Source: G964020105 sp964020105
GTDB lineage: Bacteria > Pseudomonadota > Alphaproteobacteria > WRAU01 > Hepatincolaceae
Length of the DNA stretch: 64,000 nucleotides
Assembly (NCBI GenBank): GCA_964020105.1
Contig: OZ026535.1
Location: forward strand, 496,001 to 560,000
Direction of reading: 5' to 3'
This document shows, one piece after another, positions 8,976 through 17,092 of the stretch (positions are counted from its first letter, which is position 1; each line of letters opens with the position of its first letter). The translations under genes were made by a program, and so were the position numbers. The notes below the pieces were generated by a model. That model had not been told where the DNA came from. It did not search any database and saw only the letters and a list, made by a program, of their open reading frames with translations.

Positions 8976-10001
8976 TTGATGCAGATACCTGTAATTATAC
9001 CATCATATAAACCAAATAATAAGCTGATAGAGGTTGTAGAATCTTTAATAAATGAGGGATTTGAAAAAATCATTATTATTAGGGATGGATGTGGAAAAGA
9101 ATTTAATACAATATATGATATATTGTTAAAAAAAACACAATGTATATTACTTGTGCACGAAAGAAATATGGGGAAAGGGAGAGCATTAAAAACTGGTTTT
9201 GCATATTATCTTAATAATATATCAGCCGCAAGCAAGGGGGTTGTGATTGCAGATGCAGATGGTCAGCACAGCACGCAAGATATTTTAAGAATTTCTAAGG
9301 AAATAGAGCAAGTTTCAACAAATTTTGTTATAGGGGCAAGGGATTTTAGTGAAAAAATACCTCTCAGAAGTAAAATTGGTAATTTAATATCTAGACAAAT
9401 TTTTTCTTTTATTTTAGGCAATAAAATACTTGATACTCAAAGTGGTCTAAGGGGAATACCCAATAAATACATTCATTTTTTTGCAAACCTAAATGGTGAA
9501 AGATATGAGTTTGAAACTAGTATGTTGCTGGCTTGCAAAAAAAATGGAATAAAAATTAAAGAAATACCAATAGAAACAATATATTTAGAAAATAATAAAA
9601 GTTCTCATTTCAATCCATTGCTAGATTCAATGAGAATATATTTTGTTTTATTACGATTTTCCATATCATCTATTTTATCATTTATTATAGATGCGTCGTT
9701 ATTTTTTATATTTAATACATTATTTAATAGTGTTGCGGTAGCATCTTATTTATCAAGATTTATATCATTATTTTTCAATTATAAATTTAATCGGCATATT
9801 GTATTTTCATCTACAAAGACAGATAAGCTTTTATTTTTTAAATATTTTATGTTATGTCTTTTTTCCATAAGTATTTCTTATGGCTGTGTTAGTTATTTAG
9901 TTGGATATGGGGTAAATATATTTTTAGCAAAAATCAGTGTAGAGACCATCCTATTTTTCTTTAATTTTTTCTTACAAAGTAGAATTATTTTCAAAGAATA
10001 A
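8976..10001 (+). CDS. GT2 polyprenyl-phosphate glycosyltransferase fused to GtrA-like flippase domain
   Basis: A 341-residue two-domain protein. Residues 1-215 are a GT2 enzyme of the dolichyl-phosphate-mannose-synthase/GtrB type: IPVIIPSYKPN at the start, ERNMGKGRALKTGF near 66, the metal-binding ADADGQH near 94, and DTQSGLRGI near 157. Residues about 220-341 are a four-helix GtrA-like membrane domain (SISSILSFIIDASLFFIF, then FISLFFNYKFNRHIVF). GtrB charges undecaprenyl phosphate with a sugar and GtrA is thought to flip it; here both jobs are on one chain. The upstream polytopic protein could be the transferase that uses the lipid-linked sugar. Confidence 0.8.
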   Translation: MMQIPVIIPSYKPNNKLIEVVESLINEGFEKIIIIRDGCGKEFNTIYDILLKKTQCILLVHERNMGKGRALKTGFAYYLNNISAASKGVVIADADGQHSTQDILRISKEIEQVSTNFVIGARDFSEKIPLRSKIGNLISRQIFSFILGNKILDTQSGLRGIPNKYIHFFANLNGERYEFETSMLLACKKNGIKIKEIPIETIYLENNKSSHFNPLLDSMRIYFVLLRFSISSILSFIIDASLFFIFNTLFNSVAVASYLSRFISLFFNYKFNRHIVFSSTKTDKLLFFKYFMLCLFSISISYGCVSYLVGYGVNIFLAKISVETILFFFNFFLQSRIIFKE

Positions 10002-10130
10002 ATATTTACAGTAATTTAATAGAATAAAGTAGGTAACTTATCTTGCATTATGATGCTCTTTAGGTATTTTAAGCAATCTAATCAACTAGTTTTCTTATGA
10101 ATGAAGAAGATTAAAATAATTTTATACGTA

Positions 10131-10159
10131 TTGAAAATAAATAAAATATAAACTACAAT
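10131..10159 (+). promoter_or_regulatory. Promoter of the pyruvate dehydrogenase operon
   Basis: TTGAAA (10131-10136) and TACAAT (10154-10159) are 17 bases apart, 33 bases before pdhA. The 190-base gap after the glycosyltransferase gene supports an independent promoter. Confidence 0.45.
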
Positions 10160-10191
10160 GTAGCTATTATTGAAATAATTAGGAGTTTTGT

Positions 10192-11166
10192 ATGGCTGTT
10201 AAATTAAGCTCACAGGAGGCACTAAAACTTTACAAAGATATGGTTTTAGTTAGGAAATTTGAGGAAAAATGTGCACAACTTTATTCTATGGGTCATATAG
10301 CAGGATTTTTACATCTTTATATAGGACAAGAAGCAATTGCTGCGGGATTTAATTTTTTAAAAAATCCACAAGATACACACATAACCTCATATCGTTGTCA
10401 CGGGCATGCTTTGTTGCAAGGAGAAATGAATCCAGATGCTGTAATGGCAGAGCTATTAGGGAAAGCAACAGGATCATCCAAAGGTAAGGGTGGATCTATG
10501 CACATTTTTGCTAAAAATAAAGGATTTTACGGTGGTAACGGTATAGTTGCAGCACAAATTCCACTAGGAGCAGGAGCTGCTTTATATCATAAATATATGA
10601 AAGATGGTGGAGTTAATGTTGCTTATATGGGAGATGGAGCCTTACCACAAGGGCAAGTTTATGAAACATTTAATATGGCAGCATTATATAAATTGCCTGT
10701 GGTTTTTGTAATTGAAAACAATATGTATTCAATGGGTACTCCACTTGATAGAACTTATGCCAATACAGAGTTATACAACAGAGGTCCTGTCTTTAATGTA
10801 CCATCTAGTGTAATTAATGGTATGGATGTTATAGAGGTTATTGAAGGGGCTAAAAAAGCTCTTGATCATTGTAGAGAGGGCAAAGGGCCTTATTTGCTTG
10901 AAATAAGAACCTACAGATATAGAGGGCATTCAATGTCTGATCCACAGAAATACAGAAGTAAAGATGAGGTGGATAAATATAGAAATGATAACGATCCTAT
11001 TTTAAACCTAGAGAAATATATATTAGATAAAAATCTAGCAAAGGAAGATGCTTTGAAAGAGATTCAACAACAAATTAAGAAAACAGTTGCTGCTTGTGAA
11101 GAGTTCGCTATTAACTCGCCTGAACCAGATCCTGCAGATTTATATACACATATTTTAGCTTCTTAA
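10192..11166 (+). CDS. pdhA: Pyruvate dehydrogenase E1 component, alpha subunit
   Basis: A 324-residue E1-alpha, full length for alphaproteobacteria. The thiamine-diphosphate motif runs from GDGA (147-150) to NN (176-177). The phosphorylation-loop-like segment YRYRGHSMSDPQKYRS follows near 240. With PdhB it decarboxylates pyruvate and reductively acetylates the lipoyl groups of PdhB and PdhC. It starts at ATG after taggag and begins a four-gene operon (spacings 30, 25 and 26 bases) that encodes the whole complex. Confidence 0.97.
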   Translation: MAVKLSSQEALKLYKDMVLVRKFEEKCAQLYSMGHIAGFLHLYIGQEAIAAGFNFLKNPQDTHITSYRCHGHALLQGEMNPDAVMAELLGKATGSSKGKGGSMHIFAKNKGFYGGNGIVAAQIPLGAGAALYHKYMKDGGVNVAYMGDGALPQGQVYETFNMAALYKLPVVFVIENNMYSMGTPLDRTYANTELYNRGPVFNVPSSVINGMDVIEVIEGAKKALDHCREGKGPYLLEIRTYRYRGHSMSDPQKYRSKDEVDKYRNDNDPILNLEKYILDKNLAKEDALKEIQQQIKKTVAACEEFAINSPEPDPADLYTHILAS

Positions 11167-11196
11167 GTAAGAGTGAAATTAAACGGAGAATTATGA

Positions 11197-12567
11197 ATGC
11201 CAATAAAAATATTAATGCCTGCTTTATCACCAACTATGACAGAAGGTACATTAGCAAAATGGAATAAGGCTGAGGGTGATAAAATAAAAAGCGGTGATAT
11301 CATAGCTGAAATAGAAACCGATAAAGCTACAATGGAGTATGAAGCTACTGAAGACGGTGTTTTAGGGAAAATATTAATTCCTGGGGGTACAGAAAATGTA
11401 CAAGTAAACACTTTAATAGGAATAATGTTAGAAGAAGGTGAAGATAAAGCAAGTATTGATACATTCTTATCAAATAATAATAAGAGTGCATCAATTACTA
11501 GTGCTAAGGTTGAAACTGCAGAGGTAGTTGCAAGTAACGTTCCTAAGACAGAGGCTATAACTGATATTTCATATGCATCATTTCCACTAAGAAATATAAC
11601 TGTTAGAGACGCTCTTAGGGAAGCTATAACAGAAGAAATGGAAAAAGATGATAAAGTATTGGTTTTGGGAGAAGAAGTGGGACATTATCAAGGTGCCTAT
11701 AAAATAACTCAAGGATTACTAGACAAGTTTGGTGCAGATAGAATAATAGATACTCCAATAACAGAATATGGATTCACAGGCATGGCAGTTGGTGCTGCTA
11801 TGAAAGGATTACGTCCTATTGTTGAATATATGAATTTTAGTTTTTCTCTACAAGCTATTGATCATATAATTAATAGTGCAGCAAAAACCCTATATATGAG
11901 TGGAGGAGAAATAAACTCTCCTGTAGTTTTTAGGGGATTAAATGGATCTGGTACCAGAGTGGCTGCTCAGCATTCGCAATGTTTTGCATCTATGTATGCT
12001 AATATTCCTGGATTAATAGTTGTATCTCCATATTCTTCTGAGGATGCAAAAGGATTGCTTAAAGCAGCTATTAGAAATAATAATCCTGTTATATTTTTAG
12101 AGAATGAAGTTCTTTATGGTAAGTCTTTTGATATGCCAGACGCTCCAGATTTAATATTACCTATTGGTAAAGCTAAAATTGAAAGAGAAGGATCTGACGT
12201 TACTATAGTGTCATACTCCTATGGTGTTCATGCATCTTTAGAGGCAGCAAAAAAATTAGAAAGTGAAGGTATATCGGCTGAGGTAGTTAATTTAAGAACC
12301 ATCAGGCCTTTGGATATTGAAACCATTATCAATTCTGTAAAGAAAACTAATAGAATAATTTCAGTTGAAGAGGGGTGGCCATTCAGCGGCATAGGAGCTG
12401 AGATAGCAGCCATTATGATGGAACATGCTTTTGATTATCTTGATGCACCATTAATAAGAGTTACTGGTAAAGATGTTCCTATCCCATATGCAGCCAATTT
12501 AGAAAAACTAGCTTTATTAGCTATTGAAGATATTTGTTTATCTGCAAAAAAAGTTTGTTATAAATAG
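11197..12567 (+). CDS. pdhB: Pyruvate dehydrogenase E1 component, beta subunit, with N-terminal lipoyl domain
   Basis: A 456-residue protein with a lipoyl domain at residues 1-80 (lipoyl lysine 43 in EIETDKATMEYEA), a low-complexity linker to about 130, and the E1-beta transketolase-like region to the end (VLVLGEEVGHYQGAYKIT, later RTIRPLDIETI). Lipoyl-bearing E1-beta is a known alphaproteobacterial arrangement. The lipoyl domain is nearly identical in the first 50 residues to that of PdhC next door, suggesting gene conversion or duplication. It pairs with PdhA to form the E1 heterotetramer and depends on lipoylation. Confidence 0.97.
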   Translation: MPIKILMPALSPTMTEGTLAKWNKAEGDKIKSGDIIAEIETDKATMEYEATEDGVLGKILIPGGTENVQVNTLIGIMLEEGEDKASIDTFLSNNNKSASITSAKVETAEVVASNVPKTEAITDISYASFPLRNITVRDALREAITEEMEKDDKVLVLGEEVGHYQGAYKITQGLLDKFGADRIIDTPITEYGFTGMAVGAAMKGLRPIVEYMNFSFSLQAIDHIINSAAKTLYMSGGEINSPVVFRGLNGSGTRVAAQHSQCFASMYANIPGLIVVSPYSSEDAKGLLKAAIRNNNPVIFLENEVLYGKSFDMPDAPDLILPIGKAKIEREGSDVTIVSYSYGVHASLEAAKKLESEGISAEVVNLRTIRPLDIETIINSVKKTNRIISVEEGWPFSGIGAEIAAIMMEHAFDYLDAPLIRVTGKDVPIPYAANLEKLALLAIEDICLSAKKVCYK

Positions 12568-12592
12568 TTTAAATTAATTTGGAGAATTACCA

Positions 12593-13882
12593 ATGGCCAT
12601 AAAAATATTAATGCCTGCTTTATCACCAACTATGACAGATGGTAAGCTATCTCGATGGATAAAAAAAGAAGGTGATAAAATTAAAAGTGGAGATATTATT
12701 GCCGAAATAGAAACAGATAAAGCTACGATGGAATATGAAGCTACAGAAGATGGTATTTTAGGAAAAATATTAATTCCTGATGCCACAGAAGGAGTTAAAG
12801 TTAATGAATTGATTGGTGTTATGCTTGAGGAAAATGAAAATGCTAGCGTAATTGAAGATTTTATTAAATCTTTTAAATCTTCTGATAGTAAATCAACAGT
12901 AACATCTACTACAAAAGCAGATGAAAAATCATTATTAGGTTCTACTCTTAATGTTGATATCAAACCTAGTGCTGTTACAGTTTCTTCAACTACAAAAATC
13001 TTTATTACGCCACTGGCAAAAAGATTGGCAGAAAAAAATAATATCGATATTAAAAAAATTACTGGGAGTGGTCCTATGGTAAATGCTACTTCTGCGAGAA
13101 TTGTAAAAAATGACGTAGAAGTATTTATGAGTAAATCTTCTGGTGCAGGTGTTACTGATAATTTAAGTGCTGGGATGCCTATAGCCACATCTTCTGCTTA
13201 TGAAGATAGAGCCAATAGTGGCATGCGTAAAACTATTGCTAAAAGGCTTTTAGAATCAAAAAATACAGTTCCTCATTATTATTTAAGTGTCGACTGTGAA
13301 ATGGACGCATTACTGGATGCCAGGATTAAATTAAATGAAGCAGCGAAAGATTCGTATAAATTATCTATAAACGATTTTATAATCAAAGCATTAGCTCTAG
13401 CAATGCAGAATGTGCCTGACGTTAATGCCTCTTGGCAGGGTGATACAACTAGATATTTTATAAACTCTGATATTGCAATTGCAGTAGCTACTCCTACCGG
13501 CTTAATTACTCCAATTATTAGGTCAGCAGAAAAGAAAGGGTTAGTTCAAATATCTAATGAAATGAAAGAATTAGCAAAGAAAGCTAGAGATGGCAAATTA
13601 CAACCATCAGAATATCAAGGTGGAGGATTTAGTTTATCTACCTTAGGAATGTACGGTATTAAAGACTTTTGTGCTATAATTAATCCACCTCAAGCTGGTA
13701 TTTTGGCAGTTGGAGCTACCACTGCTAAACCGATTGTAAGAGATAATAATATTGTAATCGCTAATATTATGAGTGTTACTTTATCTGCTGATCATAGAGT
13801 GGTTGATGGTGCTGTTGCTGCTAAATTTTTAGGATCATTTAAAGGTTATATGGAAAATCCTCTCAGTATGTTGGTTTACTAA
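12593..13882 (+). CDS. pdhC: Dihydrolipoamide acetyltransferase (PDH E2)
   Basis: A 429-residue E2 with one lipoyl domain (1-80, lysine 43), a linker, a peripheral-subunit-binding domain at about 136-175 (ITPLAKRLAEKNNIDI, then ATSARIVKNDV), and the catalytic acetyltransferase domain from about 205. The active-site motif DHRVVDG lies about 30 residues from the end. It transfers the acetyl group to coenzyme A and forms the core of the complex. All catalytic elements are intact. Translation begins at ATG after ttggagaat. Confidence 0.97.
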   Translation: MAIKILMPALSPTMTDGKLSRWIKKEGDKIKSGDIIAEIETDKATMEYEATEDGILGKILIPDATEGVKVNELIGVMLEENENASVIEDFIKSFKSSDSKSTVTSTTKADEKSLLGSTLNVDIKPSAVTVSSTTKIFITPLAKRLAEKNNIDIKKITGSGPMVNATSARIVKNDVEVFMSKSSGAGVTDNLSAGMPIATSSAYEDRANSGMRKTIAKRLLESKNTVPHYYLSVDCEMDALLDARIKLNEAAKDSYKLSINDFIIKALALAMQNVPDVNASWQGDTTRYFINSDIAIAVATPTGLITPIIRSAEKKGLVQISNEMKELAKKARDGKLQPSEYQGGGFSLSTLGMYGIKDFCAIINPPQAGILAVGATTAKPIVRDNNIVIANIMSVTLSADHRVVDGAVAAKFLGSFKGYMENPLSMLVY

Positions 13883-13908
13883 AATAGTATTAAAATAAGG
13901 AAAATAAA

Positions 13909-15300
13909 ATGTCTAATTTTGATGTATTAGTTATAGGATCTGGTCCTGGTGGATACGTTGCTGCTATCAGGGCAGCACAATTAGGACTGAAAACAGCAGT
14001 TGTTGAAAGAGAGCATTTGGGTGGCATATGCCTTAATTGGGGATGCATTCCTACTAAGGCATTATTAAGAAGTGCTGAAATTTTTCATCATATAAAACAT
14101 GCAAAATCATATGGATTAAAAGTAGAAAACCCTACATTTGATATTAAGGATGTTGTAAAAAGAAGTAGAAATGTTGCTAATCAATTATCTAGCGGTATTG
14201 GGATGTTACTTAAAAAAAATAAAGTTACGGTATTTAATGGATCAGGTTCGCTTCTTGGAGGTGGCAAAGTAGAAGTTAAAGATAATGAAACAGTTACTAC
14301 TTTACAAGGAAAACATATAATAATTGCCACAGGAGCAAGAGCAAGAATCATACCAGGATTTGAGCCAGATGGAAAATATATATGGACTTATAAGGAAGCT
14401 TTGATACCAACAGAAATGCCAAAAAAACTATTAGTTATGGGAAGTGGTGCTATAGGTATAGAGTTCGCAAGTTTTTATAATACCATGGGTGCTGAAACTA
14501 CTGTTGTTGAGTTAATGGATAGAATTATTCCAGTTGAAGATGAAGAAATATCATTGATTGCAAGAAAATCATTTGAAAAACAAGGTATTAAAATACTTAC
14601 TTCAACAAAAGTTTTATCTATTACTAAAAATGCTAATGACGTTACTGTTATTATTGAAGATAGCAATTCCAAAAAATCTGAAATTACTGTAGATAAGATA
14701 ATTTCAGCAGTTGGAGTAGTTGCTAACATTGAAAATATTGGGTTGGAAAAAACAAAAATCAAAGTAGAAAACGGTAGAATAGTAGTTGATGATTATCTAA
14801 AAACTGCTGAAGATGGAATGTACGCTATTGGTGACGTTACACAAGGTCCTTGGCTGGCTCATAAAGCCTCTCATGAAGCTATCATTTGTGTAGAGAAGAT
14901 AGCTGGTAAAAATCCTCATAAACTTGATAGAAATAAAATACCAGGCTGTACATATGCAAATCCACAGGTTGCTTCTGTTGGTTTAACTGAGAAAAAAGCT
15001 AAAGATATGGGTTTTACAGTGAAAATTGGTAGATTTCCATTTATAGGTAACGGTAAAGCAATAGCTTTAGGTGAGTCAGAAGGACTAATTAAAACAGTTT
15101 TTGATGCAAAAACTGGAGAACTTTTAGGAGCACATATGATTGGTGCTGAAGTTACTGAAATGATTCAAGGATACGTTATAGCAATGGGGCTTGAAAGCAC
15201 AGAAGCTGAATTAATGCATACTGTGTTTGCTCATCCTACTTTATCAGAAATGCTACACGAATCAGTTTTAAGTGCCTATGGAATAGCTATACATATTTAG
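13909..15300 (+). CDS. lpd: Dihydrolipoyl dehydrogenase (E3)
   Basis: A 463-residue flavoprotein disulfide reductase. It has the FAD-binding GSGPGGYVAA near residue 10, the redox cysteines 41 and 46 in GGICLNWGCIPTK, an NAD-binding GSGAIGIEFASF near 183, and the catalytic HPTLSEMLHE near 444. It reoxidises dihydrolipoamide on E2 and passes electrons to NAD. As the last gene of the PDH operon, it is followed by a terminator that also faces convergent pgpA. If only one lpd exists in the genome, it would also serve 2-oxoglutarate dehydrogenase. Confidence 0.97.
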   Translation: MSNFDVLVIGSGPGGYVAAIRAAQLGLKTAVVEREHLGGICLNWGCIPTKALLRSAEIFHHIKHAKSYGLKVENPTFDIKDVVKRSRNVANQLSSGIGMLLKKNKVTVFNGSGSLLGGGKVEVKDNETVTTLQGKHIIIATGARARIIPGFEPDGKYIWTYKEALIPTEMPKKLLVMGSGAIGIEFASFYNTMGAETTVVELMDRIIPVEDEEISLIARKSFEKQGIKILTSTKVLSITKNANDVTVIIEDSNSKKSEITVDKIISAVGVVANIENIGLEKTKIKVENGRIVVDDYLKTAEDGMYAIGDVTQGPWLAHKASHEAIICVEKIAGKNPHKLDRNKIPGCTYANPQVASVGLTEKKAKDMGFTVKIGRFPFIGNGKAIALGESEGLIKTVFDAKTGELLGAHMIGAEVTEMIQGYVIAMGLESTEAELMHTVFAHPTLSEMLHESVLSAYGIAIHI

Positions 15301-15310
15301 GCTTGAAAAG

Positions 15311-15350
15311 GAATCACGCTACTCTTGGAAAAAGTTGCGTGATTCTTCTT
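15311..15350. terminator. Terminator between convergent lpd and pgpA
   Basis: A 9-base perfect inverted repeat (gaatcacgc at 15311-15319, gcgtgattc at 15337-15345) lies between the two convergent stop codons, followed by ttctt on the plus strand. It probably serves the PDH operon, and perhaps pgpA from the other side. Confidence 0.65.
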
Positions 15351-15361
15351 CAAAAATCTAT

Positions 15362-15862
15362 TTATCTAATAAATAATGAAATTATAGTTACAATAATTAA
15401 AGTAATAAAGCCAGCGATTATATCGTCCATCATAATTGCCGAGCCACCCTTAAAAGATTTCTCGGAACTTTTAATTATCCAAGGTTTTTTGATATCTAAA
15501 AATCTAAAAATTAAGAATGCGATAATGGCTAAAATGATACTTTCACCTACCAACAATAAAGCTATCCCTTGTCCAGCAACCTCATCAATTACTACGTAAC
15601 TAGGATCCATATTATCTTCTGTGTAAATTTTTTCACAAGTATATAATCCTATAATAATGACCAATATGGTTGCAACCATGAACAATGATTGACTAAGTGA
15701 AAAAAGTAAAATATAAATTAATAACGATATAAATGAAGCCACTGTACCAGGAGCTTTTTTAACATACCCTATGCCAAAAAAAGTAGCCACAATAAGGTAT
15801 TTATTATCCATTTTATAAAAATGGTCGGGGATATTAAAATATCTATGTAAGAGTTTCTTCAT
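15362..15862 (-). CDS. pgpA: Phosphatidylglycerophosphatase A
   Basis: A 166-residue integral membrane phosphatase. The family features are GIGYVKKAPGTVASF near residue 34 and YVVIDEVAGQGIALLL near 88, where the acidic residues coordinate metal; membrane helices lie between and after these. It dephosphorylates phosphatidylglycerol phosphate, the last step to phosphatidylglycerol in the inner membrane. Alphaproteobacteria often place pgpA near ispDF, lipA and lpd, so its position next to lpd is a partial relic of that order. Confidence 0.9.
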   Translation of the reverse strand: MKKLLHRYFNIPDHFYKMDNKYLIVATFFGIGYVKKAPGTVASFISLLIYILLFSLSQSLFMVATILVIIIGLYTCEKIYTEDNMDPSYVVIDEVAGQGIALLLVGESIILAIIAFLIFRFLDIKKPWIIKSSEKSFKGGSAIMMDDIIAGFITLIIVTIISLFIR

Positions 15863-16020
15863 GAAAATTCCTTTATTCTATTTAAAAGAATAGCACACAC
15901 TGAAAAGTATAAGTATTATAATCAAAAATTGATACTAAAAAAACTAAAACTTATTAGTAGTTGTTTAAATAAAAAAAATACAATAACATATCATGTAATT
16001 AATTTATTAAAAATATATCT

Positions 16021-16509
16021 ATGAATGAAAAGACAAAAAAAGATTATTTTAAAGTAATCAGCAACAATCGAAGAGCAAAGTTTGATTATCAAATCTTAGA
16101 AACATTCGAAGCTGGTATAGCTTTGTTAGGATCAGAGGTTAAATCATTAAGATTAGGCAGGTCATCGATTGCAGAGGCTTATATAGGAAGAATCAATAAT
16201 AAATATGAGCTAGAGTTGGTGAACTCTTCCATATCTTCGTATAAAAATGCAGCTCATTTTGATCATGATGAAAAAAGAAATAGAAAGTTACTTTTACACA
16301 AAAAAGAAATCATTAAAATAATTAACTCAATTACTAAAAAGGGATACACCTCTATTCCTTTAAGACTATATTTTAAAGGTGGATTAGTTAAAATTGAAAT
16401 ATGCCTAGCTAAAGGTAAAGATAATTTTGATAAAAGAAATTCTATAAAGGAAAAAGACTGGAAAAGAGAGCAGTCGAAAATAATTAAACAGTATAATATT
16501 AAATCTTAG
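16021..16509 (+). CDS. smpB: SsrA (tmRNA)-binding protein SmpB
   Basis: A 162-residue SmpB with the OB-like barrel (NNRRAKFDYQILETFEAGIALLGSEVKSLR at about 16-45; GSEVK is diagnostic), HDEKRNRKLLLHK near 84, and a C-terminal lysine/arginine-rich tail (DKRNSIKEKDWKREQ) that enters the ribosomal mRNA channel. It is required for trans-translation with tmRNA, which is not in this window. The start at 16021 has only a weak ribosome site. Confidence 0.95.
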   Translation: MNEKTKKDYFKVISNNRRAKFDYQILETFEAGIALLGSEVKSLRLGRSSIAEAYIGRINNKYELELVNSSISSYKNAAHFDHDEKRNRKLLLHKKEIIKIINSITKKGYTSIPLRLYFKGGLVKIEICLAKGKDNFDKRNSIKEKDWKREQSKIIKQYNIKS

Positions 16510-16625
16510 TATTACAATGATCTGCATTGCATAGGCTGGTGAAGTAAGATAGTACTTGATAATATATCAAAATATGTTATTAATAAATGATCGTTGTATT
16601 ATGTAGAATAAATGGAGTAAAAATA

Positions 16626-17066
16626 ATGGCAAGAGTTACCATAGAAAATTGCTTAAAAAAAGTAAATGGTCATTTCGATTTAGTACTTTTAGCAGGAGAA
16701 AGAGCGAAACAAATTTCTTTTGGTAAACGTACAGAGCTAGTAAAAAAAGGAGTTAAAACACACGTTACTTCATTGCGAGAAATAGAAGAGGGCTATATAT
16801 CTGTGGAAACGTTAAGGAGCAACTTATATAACAGAATTACTAATTATTCTGAGGTAGAAGAAAGTACTCAAATGAATGAGGCAGATAATATGCTTGAAGA
16901 GCTTCATTCTTCAGACTTTATAATGGGTGAACTAGAGGAAGTTGTAGATAATGCCAATTTTTTTGCTGATGATATTTTTTCCGATACGGTGGAAGAACAA
17001 GAAGAAGAAAATATCTTTGACTTTGAAACTGTTGAAAAAGTACTTGATGAGGAAGAAAAAAAATAA
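16626..17066 (+). CDS. rpoZ: DNA-directed RNA polymerase subunit omega
   Basis: A 146-residue omega subunit. The conserved N-terminal part includes MARVTIENCLKKV and VLLAGERAKQI near residue 22. I chose the ATG at 16626 over an upstream in-frame ATG at 16587 because gga(g) sits at the right distance and MARVT is the family start. The acidic C-terminal extension (residues about 70-146, rich in Glu and Asp) is long but typical of alphaproteobacteria. Omega aids polymerase assembly and ppGpp binding; spoT follows immediately, a common arrangement. Confidence 0.93.
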   Translation: MARVTIENCLKKVNGHFDLVLLAGERAKQISFGKRTELVKKGVKTHVTSLREIEEGYISVETLRSNLYNRITNYSEVEESTQMNEADNMLEELHSSDFIMGELEEVVDNANFFADDIFSDTVEEQEEENIFDFETVEKVLDEEEKK

Positions 17067-17092
17067 TCGGTTTTACAATTTGAGTTTTACCT

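Noticed and set aside
15303..15599. Plus-strand frame opposite pgpA
   Set aside because: It overlaps a terminator and is the antisense of a clear pgpA.
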